Assembly (NCBI RefSeq): GCF_030466625.1
Contig: NZ_JADEVT010000013.1
Coordinates: forward strand, 1-64,000
Length of the DNA: 64,000 nucleotides
Origin: Nocardioides sp. ChNu-153
Lineage (GTDB): Bacteria; Actinomycetota; Actinomycetes; Propionibacteriales; Nocardioidaceae
Reading direction: 5' to 3'
Position 1 is the first letter of the stretch. The number at the start of each line of letters is the position of its first letter. Below the pieces are notes generated by a model. That model saw only the letters and a program-made list of their open reading frames with translations, was not told where the DNA came from and made no database searches. Shown one piece after another: positions 1 to 8,542 of this stretch. The position numbers and the translations under genes were made by a program.

Positions 1-284
1 CGTGCGGCGGGGGCCGCGGGGGCGGCCGGCGCGGCAGGACGGGCCGCGGGAGCGGCCGGACGCGGTGCGCCGGGGCGCGGGGCGGACGACTCGGCAGCCG
101 GGGCAGCGCCGCCGGCGGCCTTCAGCTCGGCGCCGAACTGCTTCTTGAAGCGCATCTCGACGGGCGGCTCGACGGTGGAGGACGCCGACTTGACGAACTC
201 CCCCATCTCCTTGAGCTTGTCGAGGACGAACTTGCTCTCGACGCCGTACTGCTTGGCGAGCTCGTGAACTCGGGTCTTGGCCAC
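1..284 (-). CDS. infB: Translation initiation factor IF-2, N-terminal part (gene runs off the window)
   Basis: IF-2 is the GTPase that places initiator tRNA on the 30S subunit. Only the first 94 codons are present; the GTPase domain lies outside the window. The start is a GTG at 284 preceded by an AGAAGGAG ribosome binding site. The protein opens with the IF-2 N-terminal helical domain ([17 protein letters not shown], then [19 protein letters not shown]) and passes at about residue 66 into the Ala/Pro/Arg-rich linker usual in actinobacterial IF-2. It follows ylxR and nusA in the conserved rimP-nusA-ylxR-infB order. The 150 bp between ylxR and this start hold no gene. Confidence 0.96.
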   Translation of the reverse strand, partial: MAKTRVHELAKQYGVESKFVLDKLKEMGEFVKSASSTVEPPVEMRFKKQFGAELKAAGGAAPAAESSAPRPGAPRPAAPAARPAAPAAPAAPAA

Positions 285-434
285 GTTTCTCCTTCTGGCC
301 CGTGACCCGGTTCGGGGGTCTCAGACCGTTGGTGGGTGTTGCAAACTCATCGCGAGGTACTCATCGAGTGCTCATGAGCTGCGTGCTCCAGCTTCTGGTC
401 GCGGTCGCCCGGGGCGGGCGACCTCGTCGGTCGG

Positions 435-779
435 TCAGGTCGTGGTGCTGCGTGCTGCGAGCGAGTCGAGGTGCTCGGCCACGGCGTCGGCGGGCAGCGC
501 TCCCCCGCGCCGCAGGGCACGGGAGAAGGCCTTCCGCCGGACCGCGGTGTCGAAGCACTCGCGTGTGGGGTGCAGGTGGGCACCCCGCCCGGGTGCGGAC
601 GACGTCGGGTCCGGGGCGACGACCTCGCGGCCGTCGGTCCCGAGCCGCACGGTCACCCGCAGCAACTCGTTCTTCGTGGCCCGTGCCCGGCACCCGACAC
701 AGGTCCGGACGGGCCCCTCCTCCGCGAGGGAGGTGGTGGGGGTGTCCGGCCCCGCGGCAGACTTCCGCGCGCGAGCCAC
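435..779 (-). CDS. ylxR: YlxR/DUF448 family RNA-binding protein
   Basis: Small basic protein of 114 residues of the YlxR family, predicted to bind nucleic acid and long linked to the nusA-infB operon. Family hallmarks are visible: the RTCVGCR segment near residue 25 and GRGAHLHP near residue 65, followed by a basic helix (RRKAFSRALRR). The start is GTG at 779; a GGAG lies 13 bases upstream, rather far, so the start is probable rather than certain. It sits 38 bp after nusA and 150 bp before infB, so co-transcription is likely. The exact role in transcription regulation is not settled for this family. Confidence 0.9.
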   Translation of the reverse strand: MARARKSAAGPDTPTTSLAEEGPVRTCVGCRARATKNELLRVTVRLGTDGREVVAPDPTSSAPGRGAHLHPTRECFDTAVRRKAFSRALRRGGALPADAVAEHLDSLAARSTTT

Positions 780-817
780 TCGTCACACTCTACTCCCCGC
801 GGGGCGGGACGCCGAAC

Positions 818-1813
818 TCAGGCCTCCCCGGCCTCCCCGGACCCGGCGTCCTCCTCGTCGGAGCGGATGTCGATGCGCCACCCGGTCATGCGCGCGGCCA
901 GGCGGGCGTTCTGCCCCTCCTTGCCGATCGCCAGGGAGAGCTGGAAGTCGGGGACGACGACCCGCGCCGCGCGGGCCTCGGCGGAGACCACGGTGACGCT
1001 GGTGACCTGCGCCGGCGACAGCGCGTTCGCCACGAGGCGCGCGGGGTCGTCGGCCCAGTCGACGATGTCGATCTTCTCGCCGCTCAGCTCCGCCATCACG
1101 TTGCGCACGCGCTGGCCCATCGGGCCGATGCAGGCGCCCTTGGCGTTGACGCCGGGCACGGCCGTGCGGACCGCGATCTTGCTGCGGTGCCCCGCCTCGC
1201 GGGCGATGGCGGCGATCTCGACGGTCCCGTCGGCGATCTCCGGGACCTCGAGCGCGAACAGCTTCTTCACGAGGTTGGGGTGGGTGCGCGACAGGGTGAC
1301 CTGGGGGCCGCGCATGCCCTTGCGCACCGACACGACGAGGCACTTGATGCGCTGGCCGTGCTCGTAGCGCTCGCCCGGGACACGCTCGCCCGCGGGCAGC
1401 AGCGCCTCGAGCCGGCCGAGGTCCACCATCACGTCGTCGGGGTTGCGGCCCTGCTGGATGATGCCCGAGACGATGTCGCCCTCCTTGCCGGAGAACTCGC
1501 CGAACTTGATCTCGTCCTCGGCGTCGCGCAACCGCTGGAGCATGATCTGCTTCGCCGTCGTCGCCGCGATGCGGCCGAACCCGGCGGGGGTGTCGTCGTA
1601 CTCCCCCACCTTCGTGCCGTCCTCGTCCAGCTCGGCCGCGAGCACGCGCACGTGGCCGGACGTGCGGTCCAGCTCCACGCGGGCCTGCTCGCTGGCCCCC
1701 GGGCTCTTTTGGTACGCCGTGAGCAGCGCCTGCTCGATGGCCTCCAAGAGCACGTCGAGCGGGATCTCCTTCTCGCGCTCCAGCATCCTCAGGATGCTCA
1801 GGTCGATGTCCAT
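818..1813 (-). CDS. nusA: Transcription elongation/termination factor NusA
   Basis: NusA binds RNA polymerase and nascent RNA and modulates pausing, termination and antitermination. The 331-residue protein has the N-terminal polymerase-binding domain ([17 protein letters not shown]), an S1 domain from about residue 125 and two KH domains ([14 protein letters not shown] and [19 protein letters not shown]). It ends without the acidic repeat domains of E. coli NusA, as is usual in Actinobacteria. The ATG at 1813 overlaps the rimP stop codon as ATGA, so translation is coupled. The C-terminus is a short acidic Gly/Ala tail. Confidence 0.97.
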   Translation of the reverse strand: MDIDLSILRMLEREKEIPLDVLLEAIEQALLTAYQKSPGASEQARVELDRTSGHVRVLAAELDEDGTKVGEYDDTPAGFGRIAATTAKQIMLQRLRDAEDEIKFGEFSGKEGDIVSGIIQQGRNPDDVMVDLGRLEALLPAGERVPGERYEHGQRIKCLVVSVRKGMRGPQVTLSRTHPNLVKKLFALEVPEIADGTVEIAAIAREAGHRSKIAVRTAVPGVNAKGACIGPMGQRVRNVMAELSGEKIDIVDWADDPARLVANALSPAQVTSVTVVSAEARAARVVVPDFQLSLAIGKEGQNARLAARMTGWRIDIRSDEEDAGSGEAGEA

Positions 1814-2310
1814 CAGGCGTCCTCCTCCCCGGCGGAGCGCCGGTTGAACTCGATCTGCACGACGGCCTTGGCGACGTCGGCGTAGGCGATGCGGGTGGCG
1901 ACCTCGCCCCGGGTCTCGGGGTCGATCTCCACCCCGGTCTCGTCGCTGGCCCCGATGCGGCCGGTGACGGTGCCGCCCTCGACGAGGGTGACCTTGACGA
2001 GGCGGTCGGCGTTGCGGCGCCAGTGGCGCGGGTGCACGAGGGGGCGGTCGACGCCGCGCGAGGTGACCTCGAGGGTGTAGGGCTGCTCGCCCAGCACGTC
2101 GGAGTCGTCGAGCACCTCGGAGACGGCCTTCGTGGCGGCGGCGACGACGTCGAGGTCCACGCCTCCGTCGCGGTCGACCGCGACCCGCAGCACCCGGCGG
2201 CGGCCGGCGGGGGTCAGCTCGACCGACTCCACGTCGAGGCCCAGCGCGCCCAGCGGCCCGGTCAGCGCCGCCTCCACGGACTCCACGACGGCGTCCTGCC
2301 TGCTGCTCAC
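1813..2310 (-). CDS. rimP: Ribosome maturation factor RimP
   Basis: RimP helps assemble the 30S subunit. The 165-residue product has the two expected domains: an N-terminal alpha/beta region ([23 protein letters not shown] start with a [14 protein letters not shown] strand pair and [12 protein letters not shown]) and a C-terminal Sm-like barrel ([18 protein letters not shown]). GTG at 2310 was chosen because AGGAGG lies eight bases upstream. It is the first gene of the nusA-ylxR-infB group here and overlaps nusA by four bases. The 172 bp between this start and the divergent lipoprotein gene must hold promoters for both directions. Confidence 0.95.
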   Translation of the reverse strand: MSSRQDAVVESVEAALTGPLGALGLDVESVELTPAGRRRVLRVAVDRDGGVDLDVVAAATKAVSEVLDDSDVLGEQPYTLEVTSRGVDRPLVHPRHWRRNADRLVKVTLVEGGTVTGRIGASDETGVEIDPETRGEVATRIAYADVAKAVVQIEFNRRSAGEEDA

Positions 2311-2470
2311 GGTGCTCGCCTCCTGTGCTGTTGTCGACCTGCGGCGCGCACCGCGGCCCGAGGGCGGCGCGCCGGACCACCATAGCCCGCGCGGAGCCCC
2401 CGCCCCCAACGCGCGGAGTGCCCCGGCGGCGACCCCGGGCGCCACCCCCGACGCGGACGGCGACGCGCGC

Positions 2471-2476
2471 TAACCT
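2471..2476 (+). promoter_or_regulatory. -10 box, leaderless start of the lipoprotein gene
   Basis: TAACCT lies six bases before the GTG at 2483, which has no ribosome binding site. The spacing puts the transcription start at the start codon, as in leaderless actinobacterial mRNAs. No clear -35 box is seen. Confidence 0.5.
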
Positions 2477-2482
2477 CGGCGC

Positions 2483-3040
2483 GTGCCCGCCCCGACCTCC
2501 CTCGTCGCGACGCGGCGTGCCGTCCTCGCGGCCCCCGCCCTCGCCGTCGTGCTGGCCGGGTGCGAGGGCGGGCCCGGCGACCTGCGCGACCTGGTCGGTG
2601 ACGACGCGGCCGGGGCCACGGACGCCGACCGCGAGCGGGTCGACGCGGCCGTCGCGGCCGTCCTCGCCGCTCGCGGCACCCTGCGCACCGTGACGGCAGC
2701 CCAGCCCGGGGCCGCGGCGGCGGCCGCGGGCCTGCTGGCCCTCCACGACGCCCAGCTGTCGCTGCTCGACGACGGCGGCCGCAGCGACGCGGGCGGCGGC
2801 GCGGACGAGCCCTCGGCCGTCGGGAGCCCCACCGGTCCCCCGGACGCGGCGGAGCCCGCGCCCGCCACCGACCTGCCGACCGCCCTGCGCGCGGTGCGCG
2901 TCGCGGCGACCCTGGTCGCGACCCGGCTGACGGACCTGGCGGTCGAGGCCGACAGCGGCCTGCTGGCCCGCACGCTCGGCTCGATGGCCGCCGCCGTCGA
3001 GCAGCACCTCGCCGTCCTGCCGACGGGGACGGCCGCATGA
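2483..3040 (+). CDS. Putative Tat-type lipoprotein of unknown function, paired with DUF4439 gene
   Basis: A 185-residue secreted lipoprotein: a twin-arginine-like signal ([15 protein letters not shown]) ends in the lipobox LAGC with Cys27 as lipidation site. The rest is an Ala/Leu-rich, probably all-helical domain, interrupted by a low-complexity Gly/Asp/Pro linker near residues 100-130. No catalytic motif is recognised. It starts at a GTG six bases after a TAACCT box and its stop overlaps the next ATG as ATGA, so the two proteins are made together. In Actinobacteria such a lipoprotein commonly accompanies the DUF4439 ferritin-like gene beside rimP; a role of the pair at the membrane is inference. 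Confidence 0.8.
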   Translation: MPAPTSLVATRRAVLAAPALAVVLAGCEGGPGDLRDLVGDDAAGATDADRERVDAAVAAVLAARGTLRTVTAAQPGAAAAAAGLLALHDAQLSLLDDGGRSDAGGGADEPSAVGSPTGPPDAAEPAPATDLPTALRAVRVAATLVATRLTDLAVEADSGLLARTLGSMAAAVEQHLAVLPTGTAA

Positions 3041-3480
3041 GCAGCACCGCGGACGAGCGGGACGCGCTCGCCACCACCCTCGCGGCCGAGCACGCCGCGG
3101 TCTGGCTCTACGGCCTGCTCGGCGCCCGGGTCTCCGCCTCCGCCGAACCCGTGCTGCACGCGGGGCTCGTCGCGGCGTACGCCGCCCACCGCGGCCGGCG
3201 CGACCTGCTGGTCGCGCTGGTGCGCGACGACGGTGACGTGCCGGTGGCGGCGGCTCCGTCGTACGTCGAACCGGGCCCGCTCGACGACGTCGCTCAGGTG
3301 CGGGCCGCGGCGCAGGAGGCCGAGGCCGCCAGCGCGGTGACATGGGGAGCGCTGGTGGCGAGCACGAGCGGTGAGCGGCGTCGTACGGCGCTCGCGGGGC
3401 TGCGCGACGCTGCCGTGCGCCACGTCGCGTTCGGCGGGTCGCCCAGCACGACGGCCGAGGGGCCGGCGGCACCGGCCTGA
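3037..3480 (+). CDS. Ferritin-like DUF4439 domain protein
   Basis: A 147-residue helical protein matching the DUF4439 ferritin-like family. Two long helical stretches carry the characteristic acidic residues, for example [20 protein letters not shown] near the N-terminus and [16 protein letters not shown] after it. The family is thought to fold like ferritin, but metal binding or oxidation has not been shown here. It is translationally coupled to the preceding lipoprotein (ATGA at 3037). A strong hairpin at 3537-3570 follows and probably ends the two-gene transcript. The C-terminus is a short Ser/Thr/Pro/Ala tail. Confidence 0.82.
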   Translation: MSSTADERDALATTLAAEHAAVWLYGLLGARVSASAEPVLHAGLVAAYAAHRGRRDLLVALVRDDGDVPVAAAPSYVEPGPLDDVAQVRAAAQEAEAASAVTWGALVASTSGERRRTALAGLRDAAVRHVAFGGSPSTTAEGPAAPA

Positions 3481-3536
3481 CCCGGCCGCACCCCCCGGGC
3501 GCGCGCACAGCCCCGGAACGCAAGGGCCCCGGAACG

Positions 3537-3570
3537 CGAGGAGCCCCGGCCTGGTGGCCGGGGCTCCTCG
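3537..3570 (+). terminator. Terminator-like hairpin after DUF4439 gene
   Basis: A perfect 14-bp stem (CGAGGAGCCCCGGC with its complement) around a six-base loop, 57 bases after the stop codon. No T-run follows, which is common for high-G+C actinobacterial terminators. Confidence 0.75.
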
Positions 3571-3609
3571 TGACTCGCGGCCCGATCCGCGAGATTCACC
3601 CGAGAGGTG

Positions 3610-3676
3610 CAGCGACGGACTCGGCCCCTCCGAGGAAGTCCCGAGATCTCCCTCGAGGGAGTCGAGTCCGGCGCTG
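3610..3676. other. Structured element: long stem enclosing nested palindromes
   Basis: CAGCG-A-CGGACTCG at 3610-3623 pairs with CGAGTCCG-G-CGCTG at 3663-3676 (13 pairs, one mismatch). Inside lie a small CCT/AGG hairpin and the perfect palindrome CTCCCTCGAGGGAG at 3648-3661. The fold works on either strand. It could be a terminator for the minus-strand CoA-transferase transcript or a small structured RNA. Confidence 0.4.
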
Positions 3677-3799
3677 CTGTCGAAACGCTGTGTCAGTTCG
3701 TTCCGTCCTGCACGAGTGTGTAGCCCGCAGCCCACGCCCGTAAACAGGAGGCCGTCTGCAGGTTCGTGCATTGCGAGAACCTGAGGGACGGGCGGCGCC

Positions 3800-5314
3800 T
3801 CACATGTGGCCGGTCTCCAGGTAGGACAGGTGCCAGGCGAAGGCCTCGCCGAGCAGGTGCGGCGTGTGCCGCGCGTCCGGGCGCGCCGCCTTCGCCCGCT
3901 CCACGTAGTCGCTGAGCCGGTCGCGGTAGTCGGGGTGGGCGCAGTGGGCGATGACGCGCTCGGCGCGGTCCGTCGGCGACAGCCCGCGGAGGTCGGCGAG
4001 GCCCTGCTCGGTGACGAGCACGTGCACGTCGTGCTCGGTGTGGTCGACGTGGCTGACCATCGGCACGATCGACGAGATGGCGCCGCCCTTCGCCGTCGAC
4101 GGGGAGACGAAGAAGTTGAGGTAGGCGTTGCGCGCGAAGTCGCCGCTGCCCCCGATGCCGTTCATGATCGCCGAGCCCATGACGTGGGTGGAGTTGACGT
4201 TGCCGTACAGGTCCGCCTCGATCATGCCGTTGATCGCGACGACGCCCAGGCGACGCACCAGCTCGGGGTGGTTCGAGATCTCCTGGCTGCGCAGCAGCAC
4301 CCGGCCCTTGTAGGAGCCCGGGTTGTCGAGGAAGCGGCGCACCCCCACCGGGGACAGGCCGAACGACGTCGCGGAGACCGCCGCCAGCTTGCCCGAGTCG
4401 AGCAGGTCGAGCAGGCCGTCCTGGATGACCTCGGTGAACGCGGTCATGCCCTCGAACTCCGCGTCGAGGAGGCCCTCCATCACCGCGTTGGCGACGTTGC
4501 CGACGCCCGACTGCAGCGGCAGCAGGCTGGGGGGCATGCGCCCCGCCGCGACCTCGTGGCGCAGGAAGTCCACGAGCAGCTCGGCCATGCGGTGCGACGC
4601 CGCGTCCGGCGGGTCGAAGGGGCTGTTGCGGTCGGGCGCGTCCGTCTCGACGACCGCGACGACCTTGGCGGGGTCCACCCGCAGGTAGGGGTCGCCGATC
4701 CGCTGCATCGGGTGGGTCAGCTGGATGGGGATGCGGTGCGGCGGCAGGGCCGTGCCGTGGTAGACGTCGTGGAAGCCCTCGAGGTCGCGCGGCTGCCAGC
4801 TGTTGACCTCGAGGATCACCTTCTCGGCCCGGTCGAGCCACGTCTTGTTGTTGCCCACCGAGCTGCCCGGCACCAGGAGGCCGTTGGGCAGCACGGCCGC
4901 CACCTCGACGACGGCCACGTCGAGCGGGCCGTAGAACCCGAACCACGCCTGCTGCGCCGAGTGCGACAGGTGCGCGTCGACGTAGTCCACCTCGCCGGCG
5001 TTGATGAGCCGGCGCAGCGTGGGGTCGCCGTTGTAGGGCAGCCGCTTGTCGAGGCCGTGCACCTCGGCGAGGCGGCCGTCGACCTCGGGCGCCGTCGAGG
5101 CCCCCGACCACAGCCCGACGCGGAACTCCTCGCCCCGTGCGTGCGCTGCGGCCATGCGCTCGGCCAGGGCGCCGGGGACCGCCTTGGGGTAGCCGGCGCC
5201 GGTGAAGCCGCTGATGCCGACGGACATGCCGTGCTGGACGTGGCGGGCCGCCTCCTCGGCGGTCGTGACGCGGTCGACGAGGACCGGGCAGGTGATGCGC
5301 CCCGAGGTGCTCAC
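3800..5314 (-). CDS. Acetyl-CoA hydrolase/transferase family CoA-transferase
   Basis: A 504-residue enzyme of the acetyl-CoA hydrolase/succinyl-CoA:acetate CoA-transferase family, which moves CoA between carboxylic acids through a glutamyl-CoA thioester. Visible family features are GISGFTGAGYPKAVP near the N-terminus, LPLQSGVGNVANAVM in the middle, and the C-terminal GGSGDFARNAY and LVTEQGLADLRG segments. Acetate, propionate or succinate as substrate cannot be told from sequence. GTG at 5314 lies five bases after the proS stop, without a good ribosome binding site, so coupling to proS is likely. A downstream in-frame start would remove conserved residues. Confidence 0.9.
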   Translation of the reverse strand: MSTSGRITCPVLVDRVTTAEEAARHVQHGMSVGISGFTGAGYPKAVPGALAERMAAAHARGEEFRVGLWSGASTAPEVDGRLAEVHGLDKRLPYNGDPTLRRLINAGEVDYVDAHLSHSAQQAWFGFYGPLDVAVVEVAAVLPNGLLVPGSSVGNNKTWLDRAEKVILEVNSWQPRDLEGFHDVYHGTALPPHRIPIQLTHPMQRIGDPYLRVDPAKVVAVVETDAPDRNSPFDPPDAASHRMAELLVDFLRHEVAAGRMPPSLLPLQSGVGNVANAVMEGLLDAEFEGMTAFTEVIQDGLLDLLDSGKLAAVSATSFGLSPVGVRRFLDNPGSYKGRVLLRSQEISNHPELVRRLGVVAINGMIEADLYGNVNSTHVMGSAIMNGIGGSGDFARNAYLNFFVSPSTAKGGAISSIVPMVSHVDHTEHDVHVLVTEQGLADLRGLSPTDRAERVIAHCAHPDYRDRLSDYVERAKAARPDARHTPHLLGEAFAWHLSYLETGHM

Positions 5315-5319
5315 CGCGC

Positions 5320-7098
5320 TCAGCCCCGGACGACCTGCGTCACGCGGGCCACGACGTCGTCGACGGCGACGTCCTCCCGCTCGCCGCTGCGCCGGTCCTT
5401 GACCTCGACCACCCCGTCCGCGAGGCCCTTGCCCACCACCACGATGGTGGGCACGCCGAGCAGCTCGGCGTCCTTGAACTTCACGCCCGGGCTGACCTTG
5501 CCTGCGCGGTCGTCGTACAGGACGTCGAGGCCCGCCGCCGACAGCTCGGTGGCCACCCGCTCGGCCGCAGCGAAGAGCTCCTCGCCCTTCCCGGCCGCCA
5601 CCACGTGCACGTCGGCGGGGCTGATCTCGCGCGGCCACACGAGGCCCGCGTCGTCGTGGTTGTACTCCGCGATGACCGGCACCGCACGGGAGACGCCGAT
5701 GCCGTAGGAGCCCATCGTCACCGTCACGAGCTTGCCGTTCTCGTCGAGCACCTGCAGGCCCAGCGCCTCGGCGTACTTGCGGCCCAGCTGGAACACGTGG
5801 CCCATCTCGATGCCGCGCGCGAGCTCCAGCGGCCCCGACCCGTCGGGGGCCGGGTCGCCGGCGCGCACCTCGGCGGCCTCGATCGTGCCGTCGGGGGTGA
5901 AGTCGCGCCCCGCGACGAGGTCGATCACGTGCTGGCCCTCGACGTTGGCGCCGGTCACCCAGCGGGTGCCCGTCACGACGCGGGGGTCGACGAGGTAGCG
6001 GATGCCGGTCTCGGACTCCTCGCCGAGCACGGTGCGCCCGCCGTGGGCGGGACCGATGTAGCCCTTGACCAGCGCGGGGAACGCCTTCATCTCCTCGTCG
6101 GTCATGGGCTCGACCGTCGTCGGCTCCAGCTGGCCCTCGAGGCGCTTCTGGTCGACCTCGCGGTCGCCGGGTACGCCGACGGCCAGGGGCTCGCGGCTGC
6201 CGTCGGGGTGGGTGAGCACCAGCAGCACGTTCTTCAGCGTGTCGCCGGCCTCCCACGGCCGGTCGTCGCGGGGGAAGGCGCCGTCGAGGTGGTCGACCAG
6301 CGTGGCGATCGTCGGCGTGGCCGGGGTGTCCTCCGCGTGGGCGGCGGGGACGTCGTCGTACGGCAGCGGCTCGGGCGCGAGCGTCGTGACGGCCTCGACG
6401 TTCGCGGCGTACCCCCCGGGGCTGCGGACGTAGGTGTCCTCGCCGACGTCGAGGCGCGCGAGGAACTCCTCGCTGCGCGAGCCGCCCATCGCGCCCGACG
6501 TGGCCTTGACGATCGCGTAGTCGAAGCCGAGGCGGTCGAAGATCCGCACGTACGCCGCGCGGTGGGCCTCGTAGGAGCGCTCCAGCCCCGCGTCGTCGAC
6601 GTCGAAGGAGTAGGAGTCCTTCATGACGAACTCGCGACCGCGCATGAGGCCGGCGCGGGGGCGCGCCTCGTCGCGGTACTTGGTCTGGATCTGGTAGAGC
6701 CAGACCGGCAGGTCCTTGTAGGAGGAGTAGAGGTCCTTCACCGCGAGGGTGAACATCTCCTCGTGGGTGGGGCCCAGCAGGTAGTCGGCGCCCTTGCGGT
6801 CCTTGAGGCGGAAGATCCCGTCGCCGTACTCGGTCCAGCGGTTCGTCGCCTCGTAGGGCTCCTTGGGCAGCAGGGCCGGGAACTGCAGCTCCTGGGCCCC
6901 GATGCCGTCCATCTCGTCGCGCACGATCTGCTCGACCTTGCGGTAGACGCGCAGGCCCAGCGGCAACCACGTGTAGATCCCGGGCGCGGCACGGCGGATG
7001 TAGCCCGCGCGGACCAGCAGCCGGTGGCTCGGCACCTCCGCGTCGGCGGGGTCGTCGCGGAGCGTGCGGACGAACAGCTGGGACAGGCGCAGGATCAT
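5320..7098 (-). CDS. proS: Prolyl-tRNA synthetase
   Basis: Charges tRNA-Pro with proline; cytoplasmic class II synthetase. The 592-residue length and a roughly 180-residue insertion between motifs 2 and 3 (about residues 225-405) identify the long bacterial form with a YbaK-like editing domain. Motif 2 is seen around [16 protein letters not shown], motif 3 around [11 protein letters not shown], and the anticodon-binding domain fills the C-terminus ([20 protein letters not shown]). ATG at 7098 is preceded by a TAGCCT box seven bases away and no ribosome binding site, suggesting a leaderless transcript that also carries the CoA-transferase gene. Confidence 0.97.
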   Translation of the reverse strand: MILRLSQLFVRTLRDDPADAEVPSHRLLVRAGYIRRAAPGIYTWLPLGLRVYRKVEQIVRDEMDGIGAQELQFPALLPKEPYEATNRWTEYGDGIFRLKDRKGADYLLGPTHEEMFTLAVKDLYSSYKDLPVWLYQIQTKYRDEARPRAGLMRGREFVMKDSYSFDVDDAGLERSYEAHRAAYVRIFDRLGFDYAIVKATSGAMGGSRSEEFLARLDVGEDTYVRSPGGYAANVEAVTTLAPEPLPYDDVPAAHAEDTPATPTIATLVDHLDGAFPRDDRPWEAGDTLKNVLLVLTHPDGSREPLAVGVPGDREVDQKRLEGQLEPTTVEPMTDEEMKAFPALVKGYIGPAHGGRTVLGEESETGIRYLVDPRVVTGTRWVTGANVEGQHVIDLVAGRDFTPDGTIEAAEVRAGDPAPDGSGPLELARGIEMGHVFQLGRKYAEALGLQVLDENGKLVTVTMGSYGIGVSRAVPVIAEYNHDDAGLVWPREISPADVHVVAAGKGEELFAAAERVATELSAAGLDVLYDDRAGKVSPGVKFKDAELLGVPTIVVVGKGLADGVVEVKDRRSGEREDVAVDDVVARVTQVVRG

Positions 7099-7105
7099 GC
7101 CCCGA

Positions 7106-7111
7106 AGGCTA
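7106..7111 (-). promoter_or_regulatory. -10 box, leaderless start of proS
   Basis: TAGCCT (minus strand) seven bases before the proS ATG; no ribosome binding site lies between. No -35 box is evident. Confidence 0.55.
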
Positions 7112-7181
7112 GCGGGACGCCCGCGCCCGGCTCGCGGGGGTTTGCCGGCCCCCGGCCCCCCCGCCGGACCCCCCGCCGGGC

Positions 7182-7565
7182 TCAGCGACCGGCGGCGCGC
7201 AGGGCGATGCGGATCATCGGCACCTGCAGGGGCAGGCGGGCGACGGTGCCCCAGCGGTAGACCTGGTTGCGGCTGCGGCGCGCGCGCCACGCCATGGTCA
7301 CGTTGCCGGGGAAGACGCCGGCCAGCAGCGCAGCGCTGGCGAGGCCGGCGGCGGGACGCGTGCGCGGGTGCAGCAGCCCGGCGGCGCACACCAGCTCGGC
7401 GACGCCGGAGCCCTTGATGAGCGCCGTGTGGGCGGGCAGCGCCCGCGGCATCAGCGGCTCGAAGGTCTCCGGTCGCACGAGGTGCACGACGCCGGAGACG
7501 GCGAAGCCGGTGGCGAGGCCCGCGGCCCCGAGGGTGAGCGGCGGGGTGCCGGCCGAGGTGGTCAT
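7182..7565 (-). CDS. DoxX-like membrane protein
   Basis: A 127-residue integral membrane protein with about four hydrophobic segments, matching the DoxX-like family: a [20 protein letters not shown] segment near residue 25, [18 protein letters not shown] in the middle, and [10 protein letters not shown] followed by ARLPLQVP near the end. The family's biochemical role is uncertain; members have been linked to redox or sulfur metabolism. The ATG at 7565 follows a TAGCCT box by six bases and has no ribosome binding site. It is probably its own transcription unit, between proS and the GNAT gene. Confidence 0.85.
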   Translation of the reverse strand: MTTSAGTPPLTLGAAGLATGFAVSGVVHLVRPETFEPLMPRALPAHTALIKGSGVAELVCAAGLLHPRTRPAAGLASAALLAGVFPGNVTMAWRARRSRNQVYRWGTVARLPLQVPMIRIALRAAGR

Positions 7566-7571
7566 GCCGCG

Positions 7572-7577
7572 AGGCTA
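7572..7577 (-). promoter_or_regulatory. -10 box, leaderless start of the DoxX gene
   Basis: TAGCCT on the minus strand, six bases before the ATG at 7565; no Shine-Dalgarno sequence. Confidence 0.55.
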
Positions 7578-7620
7578 CCGCCGGGTACGGCGCGCCCGCC
7601 CGCCGTCCGGCCCGCGGGCG

Positions 7621-8469
7621 TCACATCATCACGGTCGTGAACCGGGCGGTCTCGGCGAAGCCCACCCGCGCGTAGGTGCGGCGCGCCGCGGTGTTCCACT
7701 CGTTGACGTAGAGGGACACGACGGGGGCGACGTCGGCGCGCACCGCCGCCACCACGGCGGCCATCCCCGCGGCCGCCAGACCGCTGCCCCGGTGCTCCGG
7801 CGCCACCCATACGCCCTGCACCTGCGCGGCGTACTCGGTCGCGCACGCGACCTCGGCCTTGAACACCACCCGGCCGCGGCCGTCGAAGCTGGCGAACGAC
7901 CACCCCCGCGCCACGAGCTGGGAGACCCGGGCGCGGTAGAGGTCGGCCCCGCCGCCGCGCTCCGGCGAGACGCCCACCTCCTCGGTGTACATCGCCACGC
8001 ACGCCGGGTAGAGGGCGTCGAGGTCGCTGCGCGTCGTACGACGCACCGCGGGGTCGGGCGCGACGTGGGGCGCCGTGCGGATCTCGAGGTGCGGCTGGCC
8101 CGCGCGCACCTCCCGGGCGCGGCCCCAGCGGCCCTGCACCTCCGACCAGAAGGTGTCGACGGCGACGCGGGGGCCGACGATCGTCGACACCGACCGGATG
8201 CGGTGCTGGGCGTGCTCGGCGAAGGCGAGGGCGGCCTCGGCATCGGCCTCGACCGGCACCAGGTTGGCCGCGACGTGGCAGGCGGCGACGAGCTCGCCCC
8301 CGGCGTACCGGCCCCAGACCTCGCCGCCGAGCCAGCGCGGCTGCAGGTGGGTGGTGCGGGCGCGGTGGGCGGCGAAGACGTTGACGACCGGGTCCCGGTC
8401 GACGAGGCGCAGGAACTCCTCCACGTCGGCCGGGCCGAGCACCCGGATGCCCTGCCTCGTCGTCACCAC
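7621..8469 (-). CDS. GNAT acetyltransferase with N-terminal DUF4081-like domain
   Basis: A 282-residue protein with two halves. The first (to about residue 140) resembles DUF4081, an N-terminal domain found before actinobacterial GNAT domains. The second carries the acetyl-CoA-binding core: VQGVWVAPEHRGSGLAAAGM, where the RGSGLA loop binds the pyrophosphate, then SLYVNEWNTAARRTYARVGF, typical of GNAT motif B. The substrate is unknown. This gene commonly neighbours ispG in actinobacteria. GTG at 8469 is six bases after TAGGCT, so a leaderless mRNA is likely; the next codon is also GTG. Confidence 0.86.
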   Translation of the reverse strand: MVTTRQGIRVLGPADVEEFLRLVDRDPVVNVFAAHRARTTHLQPRWLGGEVWGRYAGGELVAACHVAANLVPVEADAEAALAFAEHAQHRIRSVSTIVGPRVAVDTFWSEVQGRWGRAREVRAGQPHLEIRTAPHVAPDPAVRRTTRSDLDALYPACVAMYTEEVGVSPERGGGADLYRARVSQLVARGWSFASFDGRGRVVFKAEVACATEYAAQVQGVWVAPEHRGSGLAAAGMAAVVAAVRADVAPVVSLYVNEWNTAARRTYARVGFAETARFTTVMM

Positions 8470-8475
8470 GGAGCG

Positions 8476-8481
8476 AGCCTA
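8476..8481 (-). promoter_or_regulatory. -10 box, leaderless start of the GNAT gene
   Basis: TAGGCT on the minus strand, six bases before the GTG at 8469. Confidence 0.55.
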
Positions 8482-8493
8482 GTCGTCGCCCCG

Positions 8494-8541
8494 CTGGTCG
8501 GCCCGGTGGTCGGCCCGGTGGTCGGCCCGCTGGTCGGCCGG
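8494..8541. repeat. 12-bp tandem repeat between ispG and the GNAT gene
   Basis: Four head-to-tail copies of GTGGTCGGCCCG with small changes (8494-8505, 8506-8517, 8518-8529, 8530-8541). The array begins 13 bp upstream of the GNAT -10 box and ends just before the ispG stop codon. Confidence 0.85.
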
Positions 8542-8542
8542 C

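Larger units (their letters stand above)
3481..3799. other. Convergent intergenic region with hairpins, no gene
   Basis: This 319-bp gap lies between the ends of two converging transcripts. It holds a terminator-like hairpin at 3537-3570, an imperfect 14-bp stem at 3610-3676 enclosing further palindromes, and a small hairpin at 3760-3782 (AGGTTC/GAACCT). The right half is visibly less G+C-rich than its surroundings. I found no convincing coding region or tRNA. Confidence 0.7.

Noticed and set aside
3610..3676. A tRNA gene in the convergent gap near 3600-3790
   Set aside because: The stems do not give a cloverleaf: there is no TTCGA-type T-loop between paired arms, no acceptor stem of seven and no CCA context.
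2325..3771. Minus-strand frames through 2470-3771 including a 433-codon frame
   Set aside because: They lie opposite the coupled lipoprotein/DUF4439 pair and show no protein-like pattern; codon third positions favour the plus strand.
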